A stretch of 64,000 nucleotides of DNA from Haliscomenobacter sp040401995 (lineage in GTDB: Bacteria; Bacteroidota; Bacteroidia; Chitinophagales; Saprospiraceae): the NCBI GenBank assembly GCA_040401995.1, contig JBBANM010000020.1:1-64000 (forward strand), read 5' to 3'. Positions within the stretch are counted from its first letter, which is position 1. Each line of letters opens with the position of its first letter. Made by a program: the position numbers and the translations under genes. Under the pieces are notes generated by a model, which was not told the origin of the DNA, made no database searches, and saw nothing but the letters and a program-made list of their open reading frames with translations. Below, in pieces: positions 43,438-52,995 of this stretch.

Positions 43438-44952
43438 ATGGCAAATATTGGACGCATCAAGCAAATTATTGGACCTGTAGTGGACGTTTCTTTCGCAAGC
43501 GAGGGCATCCTTCCAGAGATTTTTAACGCGTTGGAAATCCAACGTCCAAACGGTGATGTACTGGTACTCGAAGTACAACAGCACTTGGGAGAAGACAGCG
43601 TGCGCGCAATCGCAATGGATTCTACCGATGGTCTTACTCGTGGCACCATCGTAACCGATACGGGTCGCAACATTTCAATGCCTGTAGGTATTGAAGTACG
43701 TGGACGTTTGTTCAACGTAGTAGGTAAAGCCATCGACGGTATCGGCGAAGTGGTTACAGCAACCACCTATCCTATCCACCGCAAACCACCGGCTTACGAA
43801 GATCTCTCCACTGAGAAAGAGGTACTTTATACGGGTATCAAAGTAATTGACTTGATCGAGCCTTATTTGAAAGGGGGTAAAATTGGTCTCTTTGGTGGCG
43901 CCGGGGTAGGTAAAACAGTATTGATCCAGGAATTGATCAACAATATTGCCAAAGGATACGATGGTATTTCGGTTTTCGCTGGCGTAGGTGAGCGTACCCG
44001 GGAAGGAAACGACTTGATGCGTGAAATGATCGAAGCCAACATCTTGCGTTATGGCGATAAATTCAAACACTCAATGGAAGAAGGTGGCTGGGATCTCAGC
44101 GCCGTTGACATGGAGGAGTTGAAAGAATCACGCGCAACCTTCGTATTCGGACAGATGAATGAGCCTCCTGGCGCACGCGCACGGGTTGCCCTTTCTGGTT
44201 TGACCATTGCTGAATATTATCGCGACGGCGATTTGAGCGATCCTACTGGCGGTCGTGATATCTTGTTCTTTATCGATAACATTTTCCGTTTTACCCAAGC
44301 GGGTTCTGAAGTATCGGCCTTGTTGGGTCGTATGCCTTCAGCGGTAGGTTATCAGCCAACTTTGGCTACCGAGATGGGTTTGATGCAAGAACGCATCACC
44401 TCTACTCGTCGTGGCTCCATTACTTCTGTTCAGGCGGTTTACGTACCTGCGGATGACTTGACTGACCCTGCTCCAGCAACTACGTTTGCCCACTTGGATG
44501 CTACTACGGTACTTGACCGTAAAATTGCCGCTTTGGGTATCTACCCTGCGGTAAACCCACTTGATTCTACTTCTCGTATCCTTGATCCACTGATCATTGG
44601 CGACGTGCATTATGGCTGTGCTCAACGGGTGAAAAACTTGTTGCAGCGCTACAACGAATTGCAGGACATCATCGCCATCCTAGGTATGGAAGAATTGTCT
44701 GACGAAGATAAATTGGTGGTTTCTCGCGCTCGCCGTGTACAACGTTTCTTGTCGCAGCCTTTCCACGTAGCGGAGCAGTTCACTGGTTTGAAAGGGGTGT
44801 TGGTACCGATCGAAGAAACCATCCGCGGTTTCAATATGATCATGGACGGCGCAGTAGACGAATATCCAGAAGCTGCTTTCAACCTTAAAGGTTCTATCGA
44901 TGATGTAATCGAGGCCGGTAAGAAAATGTTGGCTGAAGCTGCAAATAACTAA
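43438..44952 (+). CDS. atpD: F1 ATP synthase subunit beta
   Basis: The ATG at 43438 (MANIGRIKQIIGPVVDV) gives a standard 504-residue beta subunit with Walker A GGAGVGKT (153-160), GERTREGNDL, the DELSEED-like EELSDEDK segment and ALLGRMPSAVGYQPTLATEM. It forms the catalytic sites of F1. It is followed by atpC only; the other ATP synthase genes are not in this window, as is usual for many Bacteroidota. Confidence 0.98.
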   Translation: MANIGRIKQIIGPVVDVSFASEGILPEIFNALEIQRPNGDVLVLEVQQHLGEDSVRAIAMDSTDGLTRGTIVTDTGRNISMPVGIEVRGRLFNVVGKAIDGIGEVVTATTYPIHRKPPAYEDLSTEKEVLYTGIKVIDLIEPYLKGGKIGLFGGAGVGKTVLIQELINNIAKGYDGISVFAGVGERTREGNDLMREMIEANILRYGDKFKHSMEEGGWDLSAVDMEELKESRATFVFGQMNEPPGARARVALSGLTIAEYYRDGDLSDPTGGRDILFFIDNIFRFTQAGSEVSALLGRMPSAVGYQPTLATEMGLMQERITSTRRGSITSVQAVYVPADDLTDPAPATTFAHLDATTVLDRKIAALGIYPAVNPLDSTSRILDPLIIGDVHYGCAQRVKNLLQRYNELQDIIAILGMEELSDEDKLVVSRARRVQRFLSQPFHVAEQFTGLKGVLVPIEETIRGFNMIMDGAVDEYPEAAFNLKGSIDDVIEAGKKMLAEAANN

Positions 44953-44958
44953 TAGCGT

Positions 44959-45264
44959 ATGAATATTTCAGTATTGACTCCCGATCGCGAGATTTTCTCT
45001 GGCCCAATTGAATCGGTTAAGGTTCCTGGGGTACAGGGCGAGTTTCAGGTGCTCAAAAATCACGCGCCTATTGTTTCTGCGCTTGATGCCGGTAAGGTAA
45101 CCATCGTTACTGGCGTAGGGGAATACCGTTATTTTGACAAAGCAACCAATGCTGTACAAACTACCAGCGGCGCTACGCGTAAGCTGGAGTACAATATCGG
45201 CAGCGGATTCATCGAAGTGTTGAACAACGAAGTGTCTTTGCTGGTACAGGGTTGGCAAGAATAA
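44959..45264 (+). CDS. atpC: F1 ATP synthase subunit epsilon (short form)
   Basis: The 101-residue protein covers only the N-terminal beta-sandwich (MNISVLTPDREIFSGPIESV; GEFQVLKNHAPIVSALDAG; VQGWQE). The two-helix C-terminal arm that inhibits ATPase in other bacteria is missing, which is common in this phylum. It lies 6 bases after atpD. Confidence 0.95.
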   Translation: MNISVLTPDREIFSGPIESVKVPGVQGEFQVLKNHAPIVSALDAGKVTIVTGVGEYRYFDKATNAVQTTSGATRKLEYNIGSGFIEVLNNEVSLLVQGWQE

Positions 45265-45301
45265 TATTTTGTCCTGTTTTTTTAAAAAAATAGGTAGCAC
45301 C

Positions 45302-45343
45302 AAAACGGGGGAAAGCGAATGGCGTCTTTTCCCCGTTTTTTTT
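45302..45343 (+). terminator. Intrinsic terminator after atpDC
   Basis: AAAACGGGG pairs with CCCCGTTTT around a 24-base loop that contains an AAAG/CTTT extension, followed by a run of eight T. It closes the atpDC transcript and isolates the helicase gene that follows. Confidence 0.9.
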
Positions 45344-45396
45344 ATACGTAATTTTCCAGCCAACTTATACCCGCTTGAGCTGTTCCAATTTTTATC

Positions 45397-47847
45397 ATGG
45401 ATATCGATCAACTAATCGCCAAGGGCGAGCAATGGTTTGCAGAAAAAAATTGGCAGGCTTTCTCTTTTCAAAAAGACACCTGGGAGGCCTATCTCGAAGG
45501 GCTCCACGGTGTGGTCAACGCCCCCACAGGCAGCGGCAAAACCTATGCTTTATTGATCCCCATTTTACTGGAATTTATCCGCTCCCATCCCCACAATCCG
45601 CAGCAAAAAGACAACGGTCTGCAAGCCATCTGGATTACGCCCATTAAAGCCCTTGCCCGCGAAATTGAAGGGGCCGCCCAACGCGCTATCGAAGGTTTAG
45701 GACTCAACTGGGAGGTGGGCATTCGCACTGGCGACACGCAAACCGGGGAACGTACGCGCCAAAAAAAGAAACCACCCGAATTGCTCATCACCACGCCCGA
45801 GAGTTTACACCTGCTATTGGCGGCCAAAGAATACCCCAAATTTTTTAAAAATCTGCAAGCTGTAGTGGTTGATGAGTGGCATGAACTGGTGGGTTCAAAA
45901 CGCGGCGTACAAATGGAATTGGCCTTAGCCCGCTTCAAAACGCTGCAACCGCAACTTAAGATTTGGGGAATTTCCGCTACAATCGGTAACATGGAGGAGG
46001 CCGTTGAAGTGCTTTTGGGTAGTTCTATTCATTCTCCTTACCGCATCATCCGGGCAGAATTACCCAAACGCATTCAGGTGGAATCCATCATCCCCGAGGA
46101 GATGGAAAAATTTCCTTGGTCGGGGCATTTGGGCATCAAACTCATACATCAAGTGCTGCCGCTTATCGAAAACAGCCAAAGCACGCTGATTTTTACCAAC
46201 ACCCGAGCCCAATGTGAGATTTGGTACCAACAATTGCTAGAGGTAGCACCCGACTTGGCCGGTGCCATCGCTATGCATCATGGTTCCATCAGTCGAGAAC
46301 TGCGCGATTGGGTGGAAAGTGCCCTCCACGATGGCACTTTAAAGGCAGTAGTTTGTACTTCCAGCTTGGATCTGGGGGTTGATTTCCGGCCAGTGGAAAC
46401 CATCGTTCAGGTGGGCAGCGCCAAAGGGGTAGCGCGATTTACCCAACGCGCTGGTCGCAGCGGCCACCAACCTGGCGCCTTGAGTAAGATCTATTTTGTT
46501 CCCACCCACGCTTTGGAGCTTTTGGAAGGCGCCGCCCTGCGCAATGCCATTGAAGCAAAAGCAGTGGAAAGTCGCACGCCTTATATTCGCACTTTTGATG
46601 TTTTGATCCAGTATTTAATCACTTTGGCGGTAGGAGAAGGTTTTTTTCCACCTGAAATCCTGCCGGAGATCCGCGGTACCTTTTGTTTCAACAGCATCAG
46701 CGACGAAGAATGGGCTTGGGCGCTCGATTTTATCACCTCGGGCGGTCAGGCGCTGTATGCGTATGACGAGTACAAAAAAGTGGAAGTCGAGGCCGGTTTT
46801 TATCAGGTCAAAAATCGGCGCATCGCCATGTGGCACCGCATGCAGATTGGCACCATAGCGAGCGATGTCAATTTACAGGTGAAATATGTTTCGGGCGGAT
46901 ACATTGGCACCATCGAGGAATGGTTCATTGGACAGCTCAAACCGGGCGATATTTTTTGGTTTGCTGGGCGCAGTTTGGAATTGGTGCGGATCAAGGAAAT
47001 GACCGTACAAGTGCGGAAAAGTGATAAAAAAACCGGAAAAATTCCCAGTTGGATGGGCGGAAGATTGCCTTTGTCCTCCCAATTGAGCGCTTTTTTACGC
47101 GATATCATCGATGAAGCGGCAATGGATGAAGCCAACTCGGTTGAGGTTACAGCACTGGCGCCTTTACTCGATATGCAAAAGGAGCGTTCGCACATTCCAC
47201 GTCAAAACGAGTTACTGGTGGAATATTTTCACAGCCGCGAAGGGTACCATTTGTTGATCTATCCTTTTGAGGGGCGTTCGGTACATGAAGGGATGAGCGC
47301 TTTGATTGCTTACCGGATTTCCCAACTGCAGCCCATTTCTTTTTCTATTGCGATGAATGATTATGGCTTTGAGCTGCTTTCTGATTCGCCGATGGAGATT
47401 AAAGAGGTGTTGCAATCGGGTTTGTTTTCGGCGCGCAATTTGAGTTCCGACATTCGCGACAGCATCAATTCTACCGAGTTGGCGAAACGCCGTTTTCGCG
47501 ATATTGCCAGTATTGCGGGTTTGGTGTTCAAAGGCTATCCGGGTAAGCAAAAAAAAGACCGTCATATTCAGGCTTCGGCGCAGCTTTTTTTCCAAGTGTT
47601 CAGCGATTATGAACCCAATAATTTACTGCTCCTCCAAGCTTTTGAGGAAGTGCTGACCTTTCAGTTGGAGGAGGAGCGCCTGCGTCGGGCGCTCCTCCGT
47701 ATCCATCAGCAAAAAATCGTGTTGCGGCAACCCACGGGTTACACGCCATTTTCTTTTCCTATCATCGTTGACCGCTTGCGCGAGCGCTTGAGCTCCGAAA
47801 AACTAGCCGATCGCATTCAAAAAATGAAGGTCATGCGATTTGGGTAA
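45397..47847 (+). CDS. lhr: Lhr-core-type ligase-associated DEXH helicase
   Basis: The 816-residue SF2 helicase has Walker A APTGSGKT (42-49), a DEWH box (158-161), ISATIGN, TLIFTNTRAQ, the motif V-VI region CTSSLDLGVDF and QRAGRSGHQPG, and a long Lhr-specific C-terminal half. It matches the ligase-associated DEXH family of the Lig/Lhr/Exo/PdeM repair set; Lhr-core enzymes translocate 3' to 5' and unwind RNA:DNA hybrids. It is not adjacent to any of its partners here. Its TAA stop is also the start of a palindromic relic. Confidence 0.92.
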   Translation: MDIDQLIAKGEQWFAEKNWQAFSFQKDTWEAYLEGLHGVVNAPTGSGKTYALLIPILLEFIRSHPHNPQQKDNGLQAIWITPIKALAREIEGAAQRAIEGLGLNWEVGIRTGDTQTGERTRQKKKPPELLITTPESLHLLLAAKEYPKFFKNLQAVVVDEWHELVGSKRGVQMELALARFKTLQPQLKIWGISATIGNMEEAVEVLLGSSIHSPYRIIRAELPKRIQVESIIPEEMEKFPWSGHLGIKLIHQVLPLIENSQSTLIFTNTRAQCEIWYQQLLEVAPDLAGAIAMHHGSISRELRDWVESALHDGTLKAVVCTSSLDLGVDFRPVETIVQVGSAKGVARFTQRAGRSGHQPGALSKIYFVPTHALELLEGAALRNAIEAKAVESRTPYIRTFDVLIQYLITLAVGEGFFPPEILPEIRGTFCFNSISDEEWAWALDFITSGGQALYAYDEYKKVEVEAGFYQVKNRRIAMWHRMQIGTIASDVNLQVKYVSGGYIGTIEEWFIGQLKPGDIFWFAGRSLELVRIKEMTVQVRKSDKKTGKIPSWMGGRLPLSSQLSAFLRDIIDEAAMDEANSVEVTALAPLLDMQKERSHIPRQNELLVEYFHSREGYHLLIYPFEGRSVHEGMSALIAYRISQLQPISFSIAMNDYGFELLSDSPMEIKEVLQSGLFSARNLSSDIRDSINSTELAKRRFRDIASIAGLVFKGYPGKQKKDRHIQASAQLFFQVFSDYEPNNLLLLQAFEEVLTFQLEEERLRRALLRIHQQKIVLRQPTGYTPFSFPIIVDRLRERLSSEKLADRIQKMKVMRFG

Positions 47848-47905
47848 GAGCTTGTTCAGGTTTTGGATCTGAGGCGAAGGAGAGCAAAATTTGAACAAGC
47901 TCTAA
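47845..47905. repeat. Short palindromic relic starting in the lhr stop codon, copy 8
   Basis: TAAGAGCTTGTTCAG begins with the TAA stop of the helicase gene and ends with TTGAACAAGCTCTAA. The interior GATCTGAGGCGAAGGAGAGC matches the subtype at 24119. It is an internally deleted copy of about 60 bp. Confidence 0.8.
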
Positions 47906-47959
47906 ATTATTTTTGTAAAAGTTTTGCACCTCGCCTTCGGCGTTGGGGGAAAAAACTTT

Positions 47960-48062
47960 TAGCCACAAATTTTCACAAATTAGGACACAAACTGGCGTTT
48001 GTGCCCCCTCCACGAACAGCGTTCGTGCTTTAATTTGTGAAAATTTGTGCAATTTGTGGCTA
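47960..48062. repeat. Compound inverted repeat of the CACAAATTT type
   Basis: Outer arms TAGCCACAAATTTTCACAAATTA and its near-complement pair, one side carrying an extra repeat unit. Two perfect small hairpins sit inside (CACAAAC/GTTTGTG and CACGAAC/GTTCGTG). It is convergent to the S9 peptidase gene and could act as its terminator. Similar CACAGATT-type repeats are widespread in Bacteroidota. Confidence 0.7.
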
Positions 48063-48099
48063 CATTTCTCCATCGAAGATGGGGATGCTAATCTTATAG

Positions 48100-50091
48100 C
48101 TACTTTTTCAAATACTGATCAAACCACTGCAAATAACGGTCGATCCGGTCTTTTTGATAACTCGGTACCGCAATGCCGTGAAATTGCCCAGGGTACACAA
48201 TCAGCTGTGTAGGCACGCCCAAAGTGCGCAAGCCTTGGTACATTTGCTCGCTTCCTACCGCTGGTACGTTGAAGTCTTTTTCTCCCACCATGAAAAGCGT
48301 TGGCGTTTTTATTTTTTCGATTTGCAAAAACGGGTACGACAATTTCAAGTAGCGATCCAGATTTTTCCATGGCGGTCCTAATTCATTTTCGTATTGCTGA
48401 ATGTATTGATCCACCCCATACAACGACATCACCAAAGAAACTCCGGCTCCACTGGCCGCCGCTTTGAATCGCGGATCGGTAGCAATGGTGTAATTGGTAA
48501 GGATACCGCCATAACTCCAGCCGCCAATACCCAATTTTTCGGGATCAGCTACGCCCGTTTGAATTAAGTGATCAGTAGCGCCAATGATGTCGAGAACTTC
48601 TTTGTTACCCCAATCGGCGGAGATGATTTTACAAAACTCCAATCCACGGCCATTGCTGCCTCGGTAATTGACATTGACCACGGCATAACCCGCTTGCGCC
48701 AAAATCTGACTGGTGATGTCAAAATCATATTCATCCTGACTCACTGGCCCACCGTGGATAAATAAAATGGTGGGTAATTTTTGACCGGCAACTGCTTTGG
48801 ATGGTTTCAACAACAAATTCGAAACCATAGCGCCATCCTTGCTTTTGGAAGTGAAGCCTTCCACGGTAGCCAATTCCAATGGCGCCAAAAACTCCTCTTG
48901 CTGTTTGGTTAAGCGACGTGGAATACCGTTTTCGACAGTGTATACTTCACCTGGCATTTGCGGCTCGCTCATCAAGCTGGCCCAAGCGCCATTGGGATGT
49001 TTTTCCAAAGAGGAGAAAGCGCGGTTGCCTCCGCTTACTTTGGTCATTACCCCCGTTTTCACAGCATACTGCGCAATGTACCGCTGGCGATCATCGGTTA
49101 CCAAAACAGCGACTGATAAGCCGTCTTTTGACCAGCGTGGGCTGGCGACCGGCCGATCCAATTTTTCCGACAACAACTGCGGCGTTCCACCTTGTTTGGA
49201 AATTACCGCCAGTACTTCTTGATCGTACATGTGATAAATCTCCGGAGAAGTAGAGCGCAGATAGGCGATGCTCATACCATCGGGGCTCCATTGCGGCGAG
49301 CCATCCGAACCCGTCCAAGTGGTCAATTGTCGCATGGTTGCGCCGGATTTGGCGTCGATGAGATAAATGTCGGTGTTTTCGTTTTTATCAGGATCGGGCG
49401 TGCGGTTGCTCACAAAGGCAATTTGGCTACCATCGGGCGACCAAACCGGGTTTTCTTCGTTGTAGATGCCGCGGGTCAGGGTATCCAGTTTTTTGGTTGC
49501 CACATCAAACAAGTATAGGTGGCTGGGACGGCGATCCAAGTAGCCTTCCACATCGCGTTTGAATTGGTAGCGATCCAGAACGATGGGTTTGGGTGTTTTG
49601 CTCTTGGAAGTATCTTTGGCTTCTGGTGTTTGCAGTACCAAAGCAATTTTTTTGCCATCCGGGCTCCAGGCATAGCCTTCCAAATCTGCTTTGAGTTCGG
49701 TGAGCTGTTTGCCTTCACCGCCTCGCCGATCCAGTAACCAGATTTGGCTATTGGTGGTGCCTTGTCGGGAAGATACAAAAGACAGGTACTTGCCATCAGG
49801 ACTCCAACGCGGTTGTGATTCGCCATCGGGGCTGAAGGTAAGCTGGATCGATAGTTGACCATCCCAGCTGGTCATCCAAACATCGGAGTTGCGTTTGTTT
49901 TTGGCCGTATCTACTTTGCTCACTACGTAAGCCACCCAAGCTCCATCGGGTGACACCCGCACATCGGAAACTGCGGGTAAACGAAAAATATCACTGGTGC
50001 GAATGGGGCGCTTGGCGACTGGCGTTTGCGCAGTAAGTGCCATTGAGGCTACCAAAAAAAGAAATAAGGAAAAAAAAGAAAAGTGCTTCAT
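48100..50091 (-). CDS. Secreted S9-family (acylaminoacyl-type) serine peptidase
   Basis: The 663-residue protein has a signal peptide (MKHFSFFSLFLFLVASMALT). A seven-bladed-type propeller follows with PD40 repeats (RWSPDGKYLSF, AWSPDGKKIAL, VWSPDGSQIAF), then an alpha/beta hydrolase domain with catalytic Ser526 (GGWSYGG), Asp606 (GEKDFNVP) and His638 (PGQFHGI). It cleaves peptides, probably removing dipeptides or acyl-amino acids in the periplasm. Its gene is alone on the minus strand between lhr and the Pit transporter. Confidence 0.93.
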   Translation of the reverse strand: MKHFSFFSLFLFLVASMALTAQTPVAKRPIRTSDIFRLPAVSDVRVSPDGAWVAYVVSKVDTAKNKRNSDVWMTSWDGQLSIQLTFSPDGESQPRWSPDGKYLSFVSSRQGTTNSQIWLLDRRGGEGKQLTELKADLEGYAWSPDGKKIALVLQTPEAKDTSKSKTPKPIVLDRYQFKRDVEGYLDRRPSHLYLFDVATKKLDTLTRGIYNEENPVWSPDGSQIAFVSNRTPDPDKNENTDIYLIDAKSGATMRQLTTWTGSDGSPQWSPDGMSIAYLRSTSPEIYHMYDQEVLAVISKQGGTPQLLSEKLDRPVASPRWSKDGLSVAVLVTDDRQRYIAQYAVKTGVMTKVSGGNRAFSSLEKHPNGAWASLMSEPQMPGEVYTVENGIPRRLTKQQEEFLAPLELATVEGFTSKSKDGAMVSNLLLKPSKAVAGQKLPTILFIHGGPVSQDEYDFDITSQILAQAGYAVVNVNYRGSNGRGLEFCKIISADWGNKEVLDIIGATDHLIQTGVADPEKLGIGGWSYGGILTNYTIATDPRFKAAASGAGVSLVMSLYGVDQYIQQYENELGPPWKNLDRYLKLSYPFLQIEKIKTPTLFMVGEKDFNVPAVGSEQMYQGLRTLGVPTQLIVYPGQFHGIAVPSYQKDRIDRYLQWFDQYLKK

Positions 50092-50187
50092 TGTTTTACT
50101 TGGTTAAATGACCTCGCGGGTAGGTCTAATCTTCAGAATTTTTTCAACTCCCTAAATTATCATTAAGTCCGAATATTTTTTTGTTGG

Positions 50188-50228
50188 CAAAAAAAAATCC
50201 CGATTGCAGGCTAGTGCAATCGGGATTT
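50188..50228 (-). terminator. Intrinsic terminator of the Pit transporter gene
   Basis: AAATCCCGATTGCA pairs perfectly with TGCAATCGGGATTT. On the minus strand the second arm is followed by a run of T, and the stop of the transporter lies 23 bases upstream. Confidence 0.9.
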
Positions 50229-50250
50229 GATGAATGGAATCATCTATATT

Positions 50251-51630
50251 TTACACAAACAGCAATTTCATAATGTAGTAAATACCGCCAGAGAGAATGA
50301 TAGTAACCGGCAAAGTCAAAATCCAAGCGATGAGGATGTTCATCAAGGTGGAACGTTGCAGGTTTTGGGTGCCATCTTTCGCCATCATGGTACCAGCAAC
50401 TGCCGAAGAAAGTACCTGGGTGGTACTCACCGGCGCCTTGAAGAAAGTACTCAACGCGATGGTGCTGGCCGCAACCAACTCGGCAGTAGCACCTTGCGCA
50501 TAAGTCAAGTGCGTTTTACCAATTTTTTCGCCGATGGTCACTACAATGCGTTTCCAACCAATCATGGTACCCAAACCAAGGGCAATAGAAATGAGGATGA
50601 TGACCCAACGTGGTGCAAAATCTGTATAATCCTTCAAGCCTTTAACTATGGCTTTTACTTCGGTTTTTTGTGCCTTATCATAGAAAGGCTTATCACCCGT
50701 ATTGGCTTCAACATGTTTTACCATGTATTGCAACTGCGCGCGTACAGCGGGGCGGTTCAACACGGGTTCAGCAAGAAGAACGCGCAGTTTTCCAATAGAT
50801 TCAATCACTTCTTCGGCATCTTCGTTTTCACCAACCTTTGCTACGGTGCTATTGGTCAGCTGCTCGATGCGATCCATTTTTCCGCGTAAGACACCTGGAT
50901 CGAAAGTGGTGTTCAAAGCAAATTGCACGGGAAGAAAGATCAACAATACGATGCTGAACAAGCCCACCCCTTTCTGTCCGTCGTTGGAACCATGGAAGAA
51001 ACTAACTAGGGTACAGGTCGTAATCAGGATAGCGCGGATCCAAAGCGGTGGCGCTTCGCCGCGAGCTGGTTCGTCAAAGATGACTTTATTCTTGATGATG
51101 CCCATTAAGAAGTACATCAAAAGCATGGCTGCCAGCGCGCCAAAAAGAGGAGAAAATAACAACGACAAACCAATTTCTTGCGCTTTGCTCCAGTTTACGC
51201 CGTCGCCTCCATGCAAGGAGAAGAACACCAATCCTACGCCAATCAAGGCGCCGATCATGGTGTGCGAGCTAGAACAAGGAATGCCAAAGTACCAAGTACC
51301 TAGGTTCCAAATGATGGCGGCCAATAATACCGCCAATATAATGCTGACACTTTCGGCAAAAGGAATGGCCATCATGTCGTTGATAGGCAACAATTTAATG
51401 ATCCCCATCGCTACACCGATCCCGCCGGTAATTACGCCCAAAAAGTTGAAAATACCCGACCAAATAACGGCGATATTGGGTTTCAATGAATTGGTGTAAA
51501 TGACGGTAGCAACCGCGTTGGCAGTATCGTGAAACCCGTTGATAAACTCAAATCCCAGTACGCAAATGATACAAAAGATCAAGAGCAGAGTTCCTGAAGT
51601 ACTGAGTACCGAAAAATCAATAAAATTCAT
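50251..51630 (-). CDS. Inorganic phosphate transporter (Pit family)
   Basis: The 459-residue protein has the duplicated PiT signatures: FINGFHDTANAVATVIYTN near residue 30 and FFHGSNDGQKGVGLFSI in the middle, with about 10 membrane helices. A polar insertion of about 100 residues in the centre (FDPGVLRGKMDRIEQLTNST and following) is longer than in E. coli PitA. It imports phosphate with protons or sodium. It sits alone with its own terminator. Confidence 0.93.
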   Translation of the reverse strand: MNFIDFSVLSTSGTLLLIFCIICVLGFEFINGFHDTANAVATVIYTNSLKPNIAVIWSGIFNFLGVITGGIGVAMGIIKLLPINDMMAIPFAESVSIILAVLLAAIIWNLGTWYFGIPCSSSHTMIGALIGVGLVFFSLHGGDGVNWSKAQEIGLSLLFSPLFGALAAMLLMYFLMGIIKNKVIFDEPARGEAPPLWIRAILITTCTLVSFFHGSNDGQKGVGLFSIVLLIFLPVQFALNTTFDPGVLRGKMDRIEQLTNSTVAKVGENEDAEEVIESIGKLRVLLAEPVLNRPAVRAQLQYMVKHVEANTGDKPFYDKAQKTEVKAIVKGLKDYTDFAPRWVIILISIALGLGTMIGWKRIVVTIGEKIGKTHLTYAQGATAELVAASTIALSTFFKAPVSTTQVLSSAVAGTMMAKDGTQNLQRSTLMNILIAWILTLPVTIILSGGIYYIMKLLFV

Positions 51631-51831
51631 GGCAAGCTGATTAGTTATCTTGGTAATATGTGTTTTTTTCGAACCTGGTGGGGGTTACAAATCCGGCTTT
51701 TTAAGCCAATGCGACAAATTAAGAATTTCCACGGAAATAATTAAAGAACAAATGTGGGGCTTGAATATCAGGATACCAAAAAAAACGTGTAAAGTTAAGG
51801 TTAACGTTCTGTGCGCACGAAATTAAAAGAT

Positions 51832-52992
51832 TTAAACAGTAGCTTTTAGTAGCTTGATACAGAAGGTAGTGCCTTTGTTTTCTTCCGAACGCTTTACAAA
51901 AATCTTGCCGCTGTGGTATTCCTCAATGATGCGCTTGGACAAGGAAAGTCCCAAGCCCCAACCGCGTTTTTTGGTGGTATAGCCGGGCTGAAAAACCGTT
52001 TTGAATTTGGAAAGCGGAATGCCTTTGCCCGTATCGGTCACCTCGATAGCGATAGCTTTGTCTTCCTCAAAAACTTCTACCGTTATTGAGCCATGCCCAT
52101 CCATGGAATCCAAGGCATTGCGCAATAGGTTTTCCACCACCCATTCAAACAGCGGCGGATTCATTCGCACCAGCATTGGATCGGTATTGGGATCGGGAAA
52201 ATCAAAATGCACCTTGCGCGGCGCGCGGCGTTGCATGTACACGCGACAGTTTTCCAGTTCCTGATAAATATTGACATTATCCAGGCTAGGAACCGAGCCA
52301 ATTTTTGAAAACCGCTCGGCAATCAACTCCAATCTGCTTACATCATTGCCCAATTCATCCAAGATCTCATGCACGTCGATGTCGTTTTCACGGATGGTTC
52401 TAAGGTGTTCGATCCAAGCCACCATACCGGAAATGGGCGTACCCAACTGGTGCGCAGTTTCTTTGGCCATGCCTACCCATACCCGGTTTTGCTCGGAGCG
52501 GCGGGCGGAGCTAAAGCCCAAATAACCAAAGGCAATAAACGCACTGATGAGCACCAACTGCACAAAAGGGAAGTAGCGCAATAATCTCAGCGTATTGGAT
52601 TCTTGATAGTACAGTTTACCAAACCCAGGAATATTAATGGGTTGGAAACCTTTTTTATCCATTTTCTTGACTTGATTAGCCAAGTAGGTCTTGTTCTTGT
52701 CGCTGTCATCCCCAAAATTTCGATCAAAATCGATACGCCCTTGTAGGTTAACCAAAATAACCGGAATGGTTGTATTGCCATTGATGATCCTGGTAGGCAA
52801 AGTCAAGTCTACTTTCTCATCTGAATTGGCGATCACCTGCATGGCTTCCCCCCAGATGGCTACGTAGTTTCGTTCGCCTTCGGCCAATTTTTGCGTTAGG
52901 TAATTGGTGTACAACAAAGAAAGAATAACGATGACAATGCCCGCAATGGCCAAATATATCTTCCAAGTCGATTTTTTACTGTAAATATCCAT
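51832..52992 (-). CDS. Sensor histidine kinase
   Basis: The 386-residue protein has two transmembrane helices (about 11-31 and 141-160) flanking a ~110-residue sensor region, His181 in KETAHQLGTPISG, N box NLLRNALDSM, G1 DTGKGIP and G2 GWGLGLSLS. No response regulator is adjacent. It begins 3 bases after the stop of the DUF3089 gene, so the two are cotranscribed. Confidence 0.9.
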   Translation of the reverse strand: MDIYSKKSTWKIYLAIAGIVIVILSLLYTNYLTQKLAEGERNYVAIWGEAMQVIANSDEKVDLTLPTRIINGNTTIPVILVNLQGRIDFDRNFGDDSDKNKTYLANQVKKMDKKGFQPINIPGFGKLYYQESNTLRLLRYFPFVQLVLISAFIAFGYLGFSSARRSEQNRVWVGMAKETAHQLGTPISGMVAWIEHLRTIRENDIDVHEILDELGNDVSRLELIAERFSKIGSVPSLDNVNIYQELENCRVYMQRRAPRKVHFDFPDPNTDPMLVRMNPPLFEWVVENLLRNALDSMDGHGSITVEVFEEDKAIAIEVTDTGKGIPLSKFKTVFQPGYTTKKRGWGLGLSLSKRIIEEYHSGKIFVKRSEENKGTTFCIKLLKATV

Positions 52993-52995
52993 CTT

